Part shown: piece by piece, positions 50,970 through 59,312 of the stretch
How the letters are laid out: every line of letters starts with the position of its first letter
Position numbering within the stretch: position 1 is the first letter of the stretch
Virus record (IMG/VR): IMGVR_UViG_3300028388_004772
Coordinates: 1 to 64,000 of that record
DNA from: a virus
DNA length: 64,000 nt
Reading direction: 5' to 3' (one strand)
Made by a program: the position numbers and the translations under genes
The notes under the pieces: model-generated
The model's input: the letters and a program-made list of their open reading frames with translations, nothing else
What the model was told of the DNA's origin: nothing
Database searches by the model: none

Positions 50970-51568
50970 TATCTTCTACCTCTTGAAGAGTGACACGAGG
51001 AGTGGCAGCTAGCGTGACAAACATTTCGTGTTAAAGTAATAGTGTTATCTCTTTCGCTGTTATATGCAGCTCTAAAATTACTAAAAAGAGTTTCCAAATT
51101 ATCATCGTCAATTATCTCGCCTGCGGAAACGCTAGCATTATCTGGATCGGTGATAGTTTGTAAATAATCATCTGATAAGTATGCAACTTGGGTTTGGTCA
51201 AACACAATACCAAACGTACCAATAGGTCCTTTGTCCGTATTCGATGTGCCAGATACTCCAGTAACGTTTAATCTAGCTCTAACTTTACGTATGGATGTAT
51301 ACCGATTTGTTTCTGTAACAAGTGCATTGTAAATTGCATTAGCATCTATCAATTCACTTCCGTCAGCTTTAATATCATCCCCATCAATGCTAATTGATTT
51401 TCCGTCTGAATTGCCACCCATAAATGCATCAGTAAGCACAGTAACACCTGAATACGTAGGATTTGTATTTGTAGCCCATACAATCCCACCATTTGCATGA
51501 TCCACTACAAATTCTTTGAATCGATTCACTATATTCTGGGCTGTGACTGGATTAGTTAATGTAGCCAT
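50969..51568 (-). CDS. Structural-type protein with C-terminal Cys-His-x-Ser repeats; putative modification substrate
   Basis: A 199-residue protein. Residues 1-180 are beta/alpha structural-looking (NPVTAQNIVNRFKEFVVDH, GVTVLTDAFMGG, a DSDG-like turn set). Residues 184-195 are three perfect four-residue repeats CHAS-CHSS-CHSS, followed by the basic end RGRR. Cys falls at 184, 188 and 192. The His-x-Ser triplets recall the HxsA peptides modified by radical-SAM enzymes, here with an added Cys. The gene overlaps the radical-SAM/SPASM gene upstream by 17 bases and lies 90 bases after a late promoter match. It may be a virion protein whose tail is chemically modified. Confidence 0.78.
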   Translation of the reverse strand: MATLTNPVTAQNIVNRFKEFVVDHANGGIVWATNTNPTYSGVTVLTDAFMGGNSDGKSISIDGDDIKADGSELIDANAIYNALVTETNRYTSIRKVRARLNVTGVSGTSNTDKGPIGTFGIVFDQTQVAYLSDDYLQTITDPDNASVSAGEIIDDDNLETLFSNFRAAYNSERDNTITLTRNVCHASCHSSCHSSRGRR

Positions 51569-52571
51569 TTATTTCTTCATCCATCTTTATCATTAATAAC
51601 TTTGGAGCCGGACATACATCATCTTCCCATTCAAGCTGATGGCAGTCTCCTTTACAGTATTTATACATGTTACAGGTGTAACACCTTGGATCTCTTGTTA
51701 GCTCTTGGGCAATGATTTCACACCGTTTTGGCTTATTAAGCACATTTAACCCATCGTCAATATGTCCATACACTTCTTCAGGAGCAGCGTTTGGGCAACC
51801 TGATATAGACCCATCGGCATTAATTGTAAATAATTTCTGTTCACAATCACGACAAAAAGTACCAGCTGAGTTAAAATTGTCTTCGAACTTTGTATATATG
51901 TTTTCTAAAAAGTCATTTCTAAACCAAGCTCTTGCATCATAGCGTTTAGTTTGTTCATACATTTTTAAAAACCAGCGCTGGAGCTCCAGATTAGTAGGAA
52001 AAATTATTGGATTTTTTCTTGCTGATCCGTTTAAGGTTAATCTTTCGAGTGCTAATTCCTGCACTCCTAGTTTTTTTACAAATTTAAGAAGATCTATTGG
52101 TTCCATATCTATAACTGATCTACTAAGAGAAACAAACAATTTAATTGTATAACCGCGGTCAAGCAGCAATTTGATATTGTGTTCCCACAGATCGATTTGT
52201 TTTTTATTCTCAAATCGAATGTCTGAATCCCACGACGTTCCAATACGTTTATTTAACGCATTATCCATAAAGTCTAATTTATCATCAGTAAGCTTAAAAA
52301 CAAGATTTGTTGTAGCTCCGTAGCTAAATCCATTAGCTTTTGTGCGATGATAAAAATCCCACATGCTTTCTATAGAGGCGAGAAATGGTTCACCTCCATG
52401 AAACTCAAAATGGCCTGTCCTTCCACTTGTTAACAAATTGCACCAATCTGCAGTTTTTTTAGAATCAAAAAATATCTTTCTACCATTCTTTCCAGAAGTA
52501 AAGCAGTGACTACAATTAAGATTACACGTCTCAGTAGTTTTAATGTAAAACATCAGGTCATTTTTAATCAT
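51552..52571 (-). CDS. Radical-SAM/SPASM maturase-like enzyme
   Basis: A 339-residue protein. CNLNCSHC at residues 16-23 and FHGGEP (58-62) are the cluster and SAM motifs. Nine C-terminal cysteines follow in SPASM-like order: 240, 243, 259, 284, 297, 300, 306, 310 and 320 (CYTCNMYKYCKGDCHQLEW). This is the pattern of the anaerobic sulfatase-maturase and peptide-maturase group. It lies directly upstream of the Cys-His-x-Ser protein, with coding overlap, making it the best candidate to modify that protein. Confidence 0.9.
   Translation of the reverse strand: MIKNDLMFYIKTTETCNLNCSHCFTSGKNGRKIFFDSKKTADWCNLLTSGRTGHFEFHGGEPFLASIESMWDFYHRTKANGFSYGATTNLVFKLTDDKLDFMDNALNKRIGTSWDSDIRFENKKQIDLWEHNIKLLLDRGYTIKLFVSLSRSVIDMEPIDLLKFVKKLGVQELALERLTLNGSARKNPIIFPTNLELQRWFLKMYEQTKRYDARAWFRNDFLENIYTKFEDNFNSAGTFCRDCEQKLFTINADGSISGCPNAAPEEVYGHIDDGLNVLNKPKRCEIIAQELTRDPRCYTCNMYKYCKGDCHQLEWEDDVCPAPKLLMIKMDEEINGYIN
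51658..51665 (-). promoter_or_regulatory. T4-type late promoter match inside the radical-SAM gene
   Basis: Exact TATAAATA on the minus strand near the 3' end of the SPASM maturase gene, 90 bases before the ATG of the Cys-His-x-Ser protein. It would give the substrate extra late transcription over its enzyme. Confidence 0.45.
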
Positions 52572-52948
52572 TCGTCACCGATCGACAACATTACAGAATC
52601 ATACTTATTGATTGCTTCATGAGGTGTATTGGCTGGTATAAGTAGAGTGTCTGTAATCTCTAACTCTTTACCATTTATTATCATTGTCTTCGTCCCCGAT
52701 AGCACTTTTAATTGTACATCATATGGGTCAATATGACAACGAAAACTTACAGCATTTTTTGGGGAAATGTATAGGTGGACAGTCTTGGGACAGTACTCTG
52801 TATAGTACGACTCTAATCCCTCAACCTTTATTGTCTTTTTATTTTCAGCAATATAATAACCAACCTGATCTAGTGTTATCTCATGATCAAGTTGGTTCTC
52901 ATCAATTATGTAAGCCTTAGTACCATACTTTAAAATTTCAGATAACAT
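52568..52948 (-). CDS. Cupin-fold protein
   Basis: A 126-residue protein with cupin character: a strand VSFRCHIDPYDVQLKVLSGTKTMIING (His and Asp in the first motif), then TLLIPANTPHEAIN in the second motif with His. The His residues fit an Fe/Mn site, but the full four-ligand set is not certain. Its end overlaps the radical-SAM start by 4 bases and its start overlaps the upstream virion gene. It may be an oxygenase-like or binding member of the modification island. Confidence 0.75.
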   Translation of the reverse strand: MLSEILKYGTKAYIIDENQLDHEITLDQVGYYIAENKKTIKVEGLESYYTEYCPKTVHLYISPKNAVSFRCHIDPYDVQLKVLSGTKTMIINGKELEITDTLLIPANTPHEAINKYDSVMLSIGDE

Positions 52949-53829
52949 TCAACTATTTTTACTTCCTCAAAATTATTGCTTTGTAAAGCAATGCCAACCA
53001 TTGGACCAGTACCTGTTACTGATGCGAGACCAGGAGAACAAGCGTATACCACATCTCCTTTCGCTACAGTCCCCTTGATTCTGACAGGTACCCTTCCGAC
53101 AAGGGCTACTGATTGACCCTCAGAAGAAGAATTCATTATATATGCGGGATTTGTTGAAATGACCCCAGTAACCTCTTTACCAGAAGTCCATGGCTCCATT
53201 TCATCATCTTTGTTGGTACCTATTGTCATTACAGTCCCTGGGGGCTGAATGGTCTCCGTTGTATATTTCTCGGCTACGTCAGCATATTGTGCTTGAGTAG
53301 CAGTAGCGGTAATTATATTGGCACTAAAATTGCTCGAATCATCACGAAATACAATTGTATTTGCAGTATTGTCCGCAGTAGCATTTGATGTAACAGTAAA
53401 TGTTCCTCCGTTCGAGCTAACGCTACCAGAAATACCATTACCTGATGTTGCACCTACAGCTACGTAGTTGCCAATTGTAAACTCACCTGTAATTGAATCA
53501 TAATTTAGCCCATTACCCGAGGAAAATAAGCTTCTAGTACTTTGCGCATCTACAGAGCCTGTAAGAGTAAATATACCAGAACCGCTATTGTAAGATAAAG
53601 AAACGCCAGTAGCTTGGTCATCCACGCTAATCGATTGTCTTGATATAGTAGTAAGTTCACCTGAATCATCAAAGGCGCTGACTATATTTCTTACTGTGTT
53701 AATAGCATCAACAACATTACTATCACCTGTCACTAAATTATCGACATTTCCAACATCATTAGAAATAGTATTTGTCTTAGTGACAAATACCGACATAGTG
53801 TCTGACAGGTTAACATTAGTTATAGCCAT
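52930..53829 (-). CDS. Virion fibre-like protein with a conserved C-terminal beta domain, 299 aa
   Basis: A 299-residue protein. The N-terminal half has fibre-type beta repeats (LSYNSGSGIFTLTG, LNYDSITGEFTIGNYVAVG). The C-terminal ~120 residues (QYADVAEKYTTETIQPPGTVM, VTGVISTNPAYIMNS, VALVGRVPVRIKGTVAKGDVVY) form a widespread phage tail-fibre end domain, related in pattern to the Peptidase_G2 type that can self-cleave. I do not see proof of self-cleavage. It overlaps the cupin gene by 19 bases. Confidence 0.75.
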   Translation of the reverse strand: MAITNVNLSDTMSVFVTKTNTISNDVGNVDNLVTGDSNVVDAINTVRNIVSAFDDSGELTTISRQSISVDDQATGVSLSYNSGSGIFTLTGSVDAQSTRSLFSSGNGLNYDSITGEFTIGNYVAVGATSGNGISGSVSSNGGTFTVTSNATADNTANTIVFRDDSSNFSANIITATATQAQYADVAEKYTTETIQPPGTVMTIGTNKDDEMEPWTSGKEVTGVISTNPAYIMNSSSEGQSVALVGRVPVRIKGTVAKGDVVYACSPGLASVTGTGPMVGIALQSNNFEEVKIVECYLKF

Positions 53830-53835
53830 TTTAGA

Positions 53836-54069
53836 TTACCTATTTTTCTCGACTAATTGTACCAATAAATCTTTGATTTCTTTTATCTCGTCTTTAAGAT
53901 CTTCGACCTCATTGGCGAGCGACAGCTGCTGTTCTTTTTGCTGCTTCATTAATTGTTTTCTCTTTCGGGCCGCTTCAATTTCAGCCTTGTTTGTATTGAT
54001 GACAACATTTGTTTCTGTGTCTCTTACAAAACCCGAAAGATTTTCCACTTCCTTATACTGCAAGTGCAA
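53836..54069 (-). CDS. Coiled-coil virion accessory protein, 77 aa
   Basis: A 77-residue frame starting with TTG (TTG CAC TTG CAG); a second TTG two codons later may be the true start, since GAGGG is better spaced for it. Sequence LSGFVRDTETNVVINTNKAEIEAARKRK is followed by a long coiled coil (LANEVEDLKDEIKEIKDLLVQLV). I recall similar short proteins next to the large structural gene in marine phages. It probably forms a trimeric or dimeric connector. It overlaps the 3' end of the 1749-residue gene by 17 bases. Confidence 0.65.
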   Translation of the reverse strand: MHLQYKEVENLSGFVRDTETNVVINTNKAEIEAARKRKQLMKQQKEQQLSLANEVEDLKDEIKEIKDLLVQLVEKNR

Positions 54070-57000
54070 TGGCCCTCAAGTCCTTCAATACTGGGATGTA
54101 TGAAGTACTTGTGGATTCCATTACAATCTTAATCTGGAAGGATGTGAATGCTGGCAATTGGCCACCTTCACCACCAATCAAGTACTCATACTCTCTGAAC
54201 ACCAATACCTCATCAGAAGGCACAGTTGTAGTAGCGCTCGCGAGCTGCCAACTAGTATCCCTAATTGTCTCTGCGTCAGTAGATGTTCTGTAGTAAACTT
54301 TAAAGTTACCAGCAGATGGTCTGTACGCTGCAAAGAACAACTTAATACCAACAGCCTCTTCTGCCAACGTTGCAACAGTTGTAATGTGCTTCGAAGCTGA
54401 TGAGCCATTGTATGGATCGGTTTCATCTACAATCGAAATTGGTACATTGAAACCAGATGTGTTGGACGAATCTTGCTTATCAATAGAGTTCTCAATAAAT
54501 GTCATCGAAGCTCTTTGAAGATCAAGAATTGGAGATACTTTAGTATCGCTTGTTGACAAAGTCAACTTAATCGTAGCAGCATCTGCAACCTGGTTCTTCG
54601 AGTTAGGAATTAGCTTAGGAGCCTGTGTTCCATTCACCTCATTAATAATGATTGGGGTGAAAGAAGATGCCACACTATAAGCTGAGTTGGTTGCCTCGTT
54701 ACGATCAGTACCCCAACTTGCTCCACTTGTCAACTTAATACTACCAGAAATACCAGTATTATTAGGTGTTAGGGTTTGTACCGTTGTGAAGTACTCATTG
54801 AACATGAACTGCTGAGTAGACTTAACATTTGTTCCACCCGTGCGAATTGATCCTGTTGCTGCTGAATCAGCTGCAAAAGTATATCCAGTCCAGTCAGTAT
54901 TAATGATTGTTCTATCACCAAGCATCGACGCACCTTTAATTCCAGCATATGTCGATCCTGAATCTAAGCCATACAAAGCCACTGTATCATTCTTAACAAA
55001 TCCATGGCCTTCATGGAACACACGAATAGTCGTAGAACCTGAATCAGTTAGAATTGGATCACTACCGAGCAAATACAATGGTGGTTGTGCATTGGTTAGG
55101 TAAGCATCACCTGAGCTGCTAAATTCAGCACGGTTAATTCTAAACATCAAATCTCTATTCTGATCTGGTGTCCAGGTTGTACCGTTTTGTGATCTATACA
55201 ATGAACCAAGAGTTGGTTGCTTCGATACTCTTGCATCCGTAGATCCAAGAACAAAATCATATGTCTTGGCAACATAGACTGTGTAGTCTGTAGTCTCTGC
55301 TGCAACCACTATTGCATACTCTTGACCAGGGGCCAGGTAAATTGGCTCGTCAAATGTAAATGTTGTTGGAGCTGCTCTTACACTTTCAAGGTCTTCTAAA
55401 TCAGCAGGAATTGATACTTCAGTTGGTGATAGATATTTGACAGCACCTGGTAACGGATATGCTAAAGGTGTGCCGTTCTCTACTCCACGAATTTGAACCT
55501 GTACAGGTTGACCTCCAGTTGGAGCCTTTGTTCTAAAGAATACATCAACACTTGTTACAAAGATACCAGATGGGTTCTCTGTTTGTGATACAAAGAATGA
55601 TTGGGCAACTGGGTCCCAGAAACAGAAAATCGATTTCTTCTTAACAACAATTGTCTGAACATCAATCTCTCGTGTTACTTTAAGTGTTCTTTCTCTTACT
55701 TCCAATACACCAGTTGATGTAAAGATGTCTTGACACAATGATGTTGCGTTGTCATCATTATCAGCTGTGATATCAAGAAGTTTGAGAATCTTTGATCCAG
55801 TTCTGAATTTGATTGCATTAGTAGAAGGAATGAAGAATGATCCTTCAATTTTACCCTCAGCATCTGAGATCAAACGACTCTTACCCTCAGGATGCTCAGT
55901 TGCTCTTTGATAGATATTACCATAATCTTCAGTAGTAGAACTGTATCGTACAAATGATTCTTCTCGAACCCAATCAGCAACACTAACACCATTAAAGAAG
56001 GCAAAATGTTCTGTGTTCGGTTTTAATCCTTGAGCCTTAAAGTATACTTTCTTAGATCTCATGTAAGGAATAAGGAATGTTTCTATTACTCTGTTGCCAA
56101 CCTGCTCAATAATAATATCATCTCTGACTACAGCTTCGTTTGATGCAATTGATACGCTTGGTTGATCATCAATCAATGCATTGACGGCAGCTGCTGTGGC
56201 AGAGCTTGCAGCTGCAAGACTAGCTGCAGTGAGATAATTACCTGCCATTAGCTGACCGAGTGCAGTTGTGGAAAGAGAGAATCCAGTACTTGCAGCTCCA
56301 ACACCAGTAGCAGCTCCTCCTGCAGTTCCTCCACCAAGTAGTCCAAAACCACCCGTTTTTGCTGCTATTACCAAGGCAACTGCTATACCAAACCAGCCAC
56401 CAAAGGTTCTTTGAACAACCGTTCGAGTACCCACATTTCTCTTCTTGACACCACCATCAATTAGAACGTCCGGTAAGAATGCTTGCTCAATCCAGTCGTC
56501 CGATGCTGGGGAAAGCTGAAGAGTACCAGTGTTGATAATAACTTCAAATGGGTTAACATTAATTGCTTCGTTACACAAATCTTGATATGAAAACTGAGTT
56601 TCTGTGTACGGAAGAGTAACAAGATCACCTGTCTTATTAGTTGTCTGACTGACGCCATCTGAATCGAAGAACAGCCGCACATTACCATAGTAAATCGCTG
56701 GCGTAATAACTTTGGCCGATGGATCCAAAGCAGCTCTATAGCTAACATTGTCCACATCAGAAAAAACAAAATCCTTGAAGTTATCAGCAAAGAATCCTGA
56801 CTTAGTTCTTTGCAATCCGTTTGAATCTAGTACAGATAATGTCGATGTATTCAATTCAAGCAAACTCAGAGAGGTAACATCTGCTAACTTGTTTATTCTT
56901 TTTTCAAGTGAACCGATGTCTTTCATCGTATATCTTCTATTATTAATGAAAGATAGGTTTACATCAGAATCACTCAAAGTGTATGGAGGAAGAGTTATAT

Positions 57001-59302
57001 CATAAAGGGGCAATGCACCAGATGGTGTTTCTGGAAGAGAAGCTTCCGTGGATGAAATGCCCGTTGTCACTCTAACTTCACCTACACCCTCATTACCCTC
57101 GGCATCCAAAGACGATACGATTAGCTGATCTCTTCTTGGAAGATAATACTCAGCATCAAGTGTTACAATATCAGTAGATTGAGGAATATTATTAACATTA
57201 GCTTCAGGGTAAGCACCTGAAGAGTTTTGAATTGATCTAAAGTCTAGTACATCTCTTAAGCTAACATCACCAAAGCTCGGTATACTGGTATAATCTACCG
57301 CTCCGTTGTAAGAGTTGATAGCAAATAAATCCCCAGCACCGTGAGTAAAGTAATCGAACTGAACAAGAATGTCTCCAGTTGGAATAGAGGTTCCAGCCTT
57401 TTCAACAAGTCTTCCTAGTCCATAGTAGTTCGCTCTTTGACCATTATCCGCAATAAAGTTATTGGATAGATCGGCTCCATTGGAATCAGCTTGAGTGATA
57501 CTTGTTACTCTGTAAATATCAGCAACACCAAGATCGATATATCTAAGACCATTTCCATCTGAATCAGCTTCTGAAGGCCAAGCCTTTGTTAAACTATTTC
57601 CTGTTGATAAAGATTTTGTACGAATAACAGGTGTATCAACTTGGATATAAGCAATCAATTCGTAATTCGAAGAGACATCGAGACCCGAAATGTCGACTTG
57701 AGAGCCAACAGGAGATCCAGTAAGTGTGAATGTTGCATTCGTGTCACTTACCGCTTCACCTTCTTTAGTGATAATCCAATCCCCCGTGTTAGTGAATGTA
57801 TCACCACCACCAGCTGAAAGTGTATAGGAACTTCCTGTAGTCGGGAAGGCATAACGCTTTCTTGTTGTTAATACAATATCAGATACACCATCAATTACAG
57901 GGCGTGATCTTGGAAGCGGGAACAACATTGTGTTGATAGAGCTTTGCTTGAGATTAGTAATCCCAGCTTCAACTACTGTATTAACATAATCTGTTGTACC
58001 ATTACCAAAACTTCTGACGTTACGGAATGATTGACCCGAATTCATTTGAATATCAAACAGATAGAATCTTAGGTTACCACCATCCTCATCAATTCCTCTG
58101 ACTCTAGCAGTACCAATACTGTCCCCAGTCCATCCTTTAGCACTCATCAAGTCAACTTGCTCAAGAGTGTTAATATTTGGAAGACCCGCACAACTATCCG
58201 GATTTCCTAATACATAATTACCATATTGAACAACGATTGGTTCGTTTTCTACAGTTTCTGTATCTCTTGCCTTTGGAACGGTAATTTTTGTAGGAGCAAT
58301 ATCTAAACGATAACCATCTACATATGCAATACCACTTGAAACATCCAATGTTAAGTTAGAGTCGTTTAGATCGTCAAACTTCGCTCGGAACGCTTTAACA
58401 ACATAATCACCCGACTCTTCTTTTGTTCTTCGAGCAAGAGCCTTATTAATCTGATTATAGTTATCATCTCCACCAATCTCTTTTGTGATCAATCCATTTG
58501 TTACTTTGGCCACAAGTACGAAGTTCTGGTCAGAGTCAACTTCACTTCGCGTTGTAAGAATTAAACGAATACGGTATCTGTCTGCACCTGGGGCTGCAAT
58601 ATTTGGTTCCGATCCTTGATTGTCATACAAACGATTGTCATCATTCGCCGTGACAACTTCTTCAACAATCCTAAAACCAATATCATCGGTGGGTGTGGAA
58701 CTGTATTTGTCTATGAAAGTTGATTGAGGAGCAGCATAGATAAAATGACCTTGTGCAAAGAATTCACCTTCCCCAACAGATGCAAGTGTTCCTCTACCTG
58801 TAGCGCTGGCATTAGCTGCTTTAAGTGATGCCAATCCATCAGACGTGAAGATAGCTCCATTCTGTACTCGAATTGGATCAGCGGTTGCTGTGCCGGCAGT
58901 TGTGTCTGTATATCTAACATATAAAGTTGCTGGATCTGTAGCAGTCGCAGCTTCTACACGAATAATCTTAAACTTAATCGCAGCATTTGGAGCACTTACT
59001 GTATACTCTGCCCCAACAAGAGCTGAAGTATCTGCTGGCAGAGGAAATGTAACCGTATCAAGTTTAATAAATTCAAACCGGTTGTTAACCGTTACTCCAC
59101 CTGGTGTGACTGTAGCACCTTCAGTAAAGATGTTTCTACCAAACCGCGCAATTTCTTCCTGAATAATCGTTTGCATCTGAGTAAGTTCTCTTGCCTGAAG
59201 AGCTCTACCAGAATTAAACAGAATACGATGGAAGTTATCACTGTCGCGATAATCATCCTTGTATGTTGAAGAAAATGTGGTATCTTTAACCGTTGTTGCC
59301 AT
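54053..59302 (-). CDS. Large baseplate-associated structural protein, 1749 aa
   Basis: The N-terminus (FHRILFNSGRALQARELTQMQTIIQEEIARFGRNIF) is the start of DUF4815-type phage structural proteins. Repeated beta domains follow, including TFDEPIYLAPGQEYAIVVAAE, found in baseplate or fibre proteins. About residues 967-1042 is an Ala/Gly-rich hydrophobic stretch (FGIAVALVIAAKTGGFGLLGGG then ATAAAVNAL) that could insert into membrane. It sits in the baseplate cluster right after gp8, the position of large wedge/fibre genes. Its exact T4 counterpart is not evident. Confidence 0.75.
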   Translation of the reverse strand: MATTVKDTTFSSTYKDDYRDSDNFHRILFNSGRALQARELTQMQTIIQEEIARFGRNIFTEGATVTPGGVTVNNRFEFIKLDTVTFPLPADTSALVGAEYTVSAPNAAIKFKIIRVEAATATDPATLYVRYTDTTAGTATADPIRVQNGAIFTSDGLASLKAANASATGRGTLASVGEGEFFAQGHFIYAAPQSTFIDKYSSTPTDDIGFRIVEEVVTANDDNRLYDNQGSEPNIAAPGADRYRIRLILTTRSEVDSDQNFVLVAKVTNGLITKEIGGDDNYNQINKALARRTKEESGDYVVKAFRAKFDDLNDSNLTLDVSSGIAYVDGYRLDIAPTKITVPKARDTETVENEPIVVQYGNYVLGNPDSCAGLPNINTLEQVDLMSAKGWTGDSIGTARVRGIDEDGGNLRFYLFDIQMNSGQSFRNVRSFGNGTTDYVNTVVEAGITNLKQSSINTMLFPLPRSRPVIDGVSDIVLTTRKRYAFPTTGSSYTLSAGGGDTFTNTGDWIITKEGEAVSDTNATFTLTGSPVGSQVDISGLDVSSNYELIAYIQVDTPVIRTKSLSTGNSLTKAWPSEADSDGNGLRYIDLGVADIYRVTSITQADSNGADLSNNFIADNGQRANYYGLGRLVEKAGTSIPTGDILVQFDYFTHGAGDLFAINSYNGAVDYTSIPSFGDVSLRDVLDFRSIQNSSGAYPEANVNNIPQSTDIVTLDAEYYLPRRDQLIVSSLDAEGNEGVGEVRVTTGISSTEASLPETPSGALPLYDITLPPYTLSDSDVNLSFINNRRYTMKDIGSLEKRINKLADVTSLSLLELNTSTLSVLDSNGLQRTKSGFFADNFKDFVFSDVDNVSYRAALDPSAKVITPAIYYGNVRLFFDSDGVSQTTNKTGDLVTLPYTETQFSYQDLCNEAINVNPFEVIINTGTLQLSPASDDWIEQAFLPDVLIDGGVKKRNVGTRTVVQRTFGGWFGIAVALVIAAKTGGFGLLGGGTAGGAATGVGAASTGFSLSTTALGQLMAGNYLTAASLAAASSATAAAVNALIDDQPSVSIASNEAVVRDDIIIEQVGNRVIETFLIPYMRSKKVYFKAQGLKPNTEHFAFFNGVSVADWVREESFVRYSSTTEDYGNIYQRATEHPEGKSRLISDAEGKIEGSFFIPSTNAIKFRTGSKILKLLDITADNDDNATSLCQDIFTSTGVLEVRERTLKVTREIDVQTIVVKKKSIFCFWDPVAQSFFVSQTENPSGIFVTSVDVFFRTKAPTGGQPVQVQIRGVENGTPLAYPLPGAVKYLSPTEVSIPADLEDLESVRAAPTTFTFDEPIYLAPGQEYAIVVAAETTDYTVYVAKTYDFVLGSTDARVSKQPTLGSLYRSQNGTTWTPDQNRDLMFRINRAEFSSSGDAYLTNAQPPLYLLGSDPILTDSGSTTIRVFHEGHGFVKNDTVALYGLDSGSTYAGIKGASMLGDRTIINTDWTGYTFAADSAATGSIRTGGTNVKSTQQFMFNEYFTTVQTLTPNNTGISGSIKLTSGASWGTDRNEATNSAYSVASSFTPIIINEVNGTQAPKLIPNSKNQVADAATIKLTLSTSDTKVSPILDLQRASMTFIENSIDKQDSSNTSGFNVPISIVDETDPYNGSSASKHITTVATLAEEAVGIKLFFAAYRPSAGNFKVYYRTSTDAETIRDTSWQLASATTTVPSDEVLVFREYEYLIGGEGGQLPAFTSFQIKIVMESTSTSYIPVLKDLRAIALAV

Positions 59303-59312
59303 TTTTAAAACC

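Noticed and set aside
50972-51020. Cys-x3-Cys-His in the CHASCHSSCHSS tail read as a c-type haem site
   Set aside because: The standard site is CxxCH and needs export and a haem lyase. No signal peptide or haem genes are seen, and radical-SAM neighbours give a better explanation.
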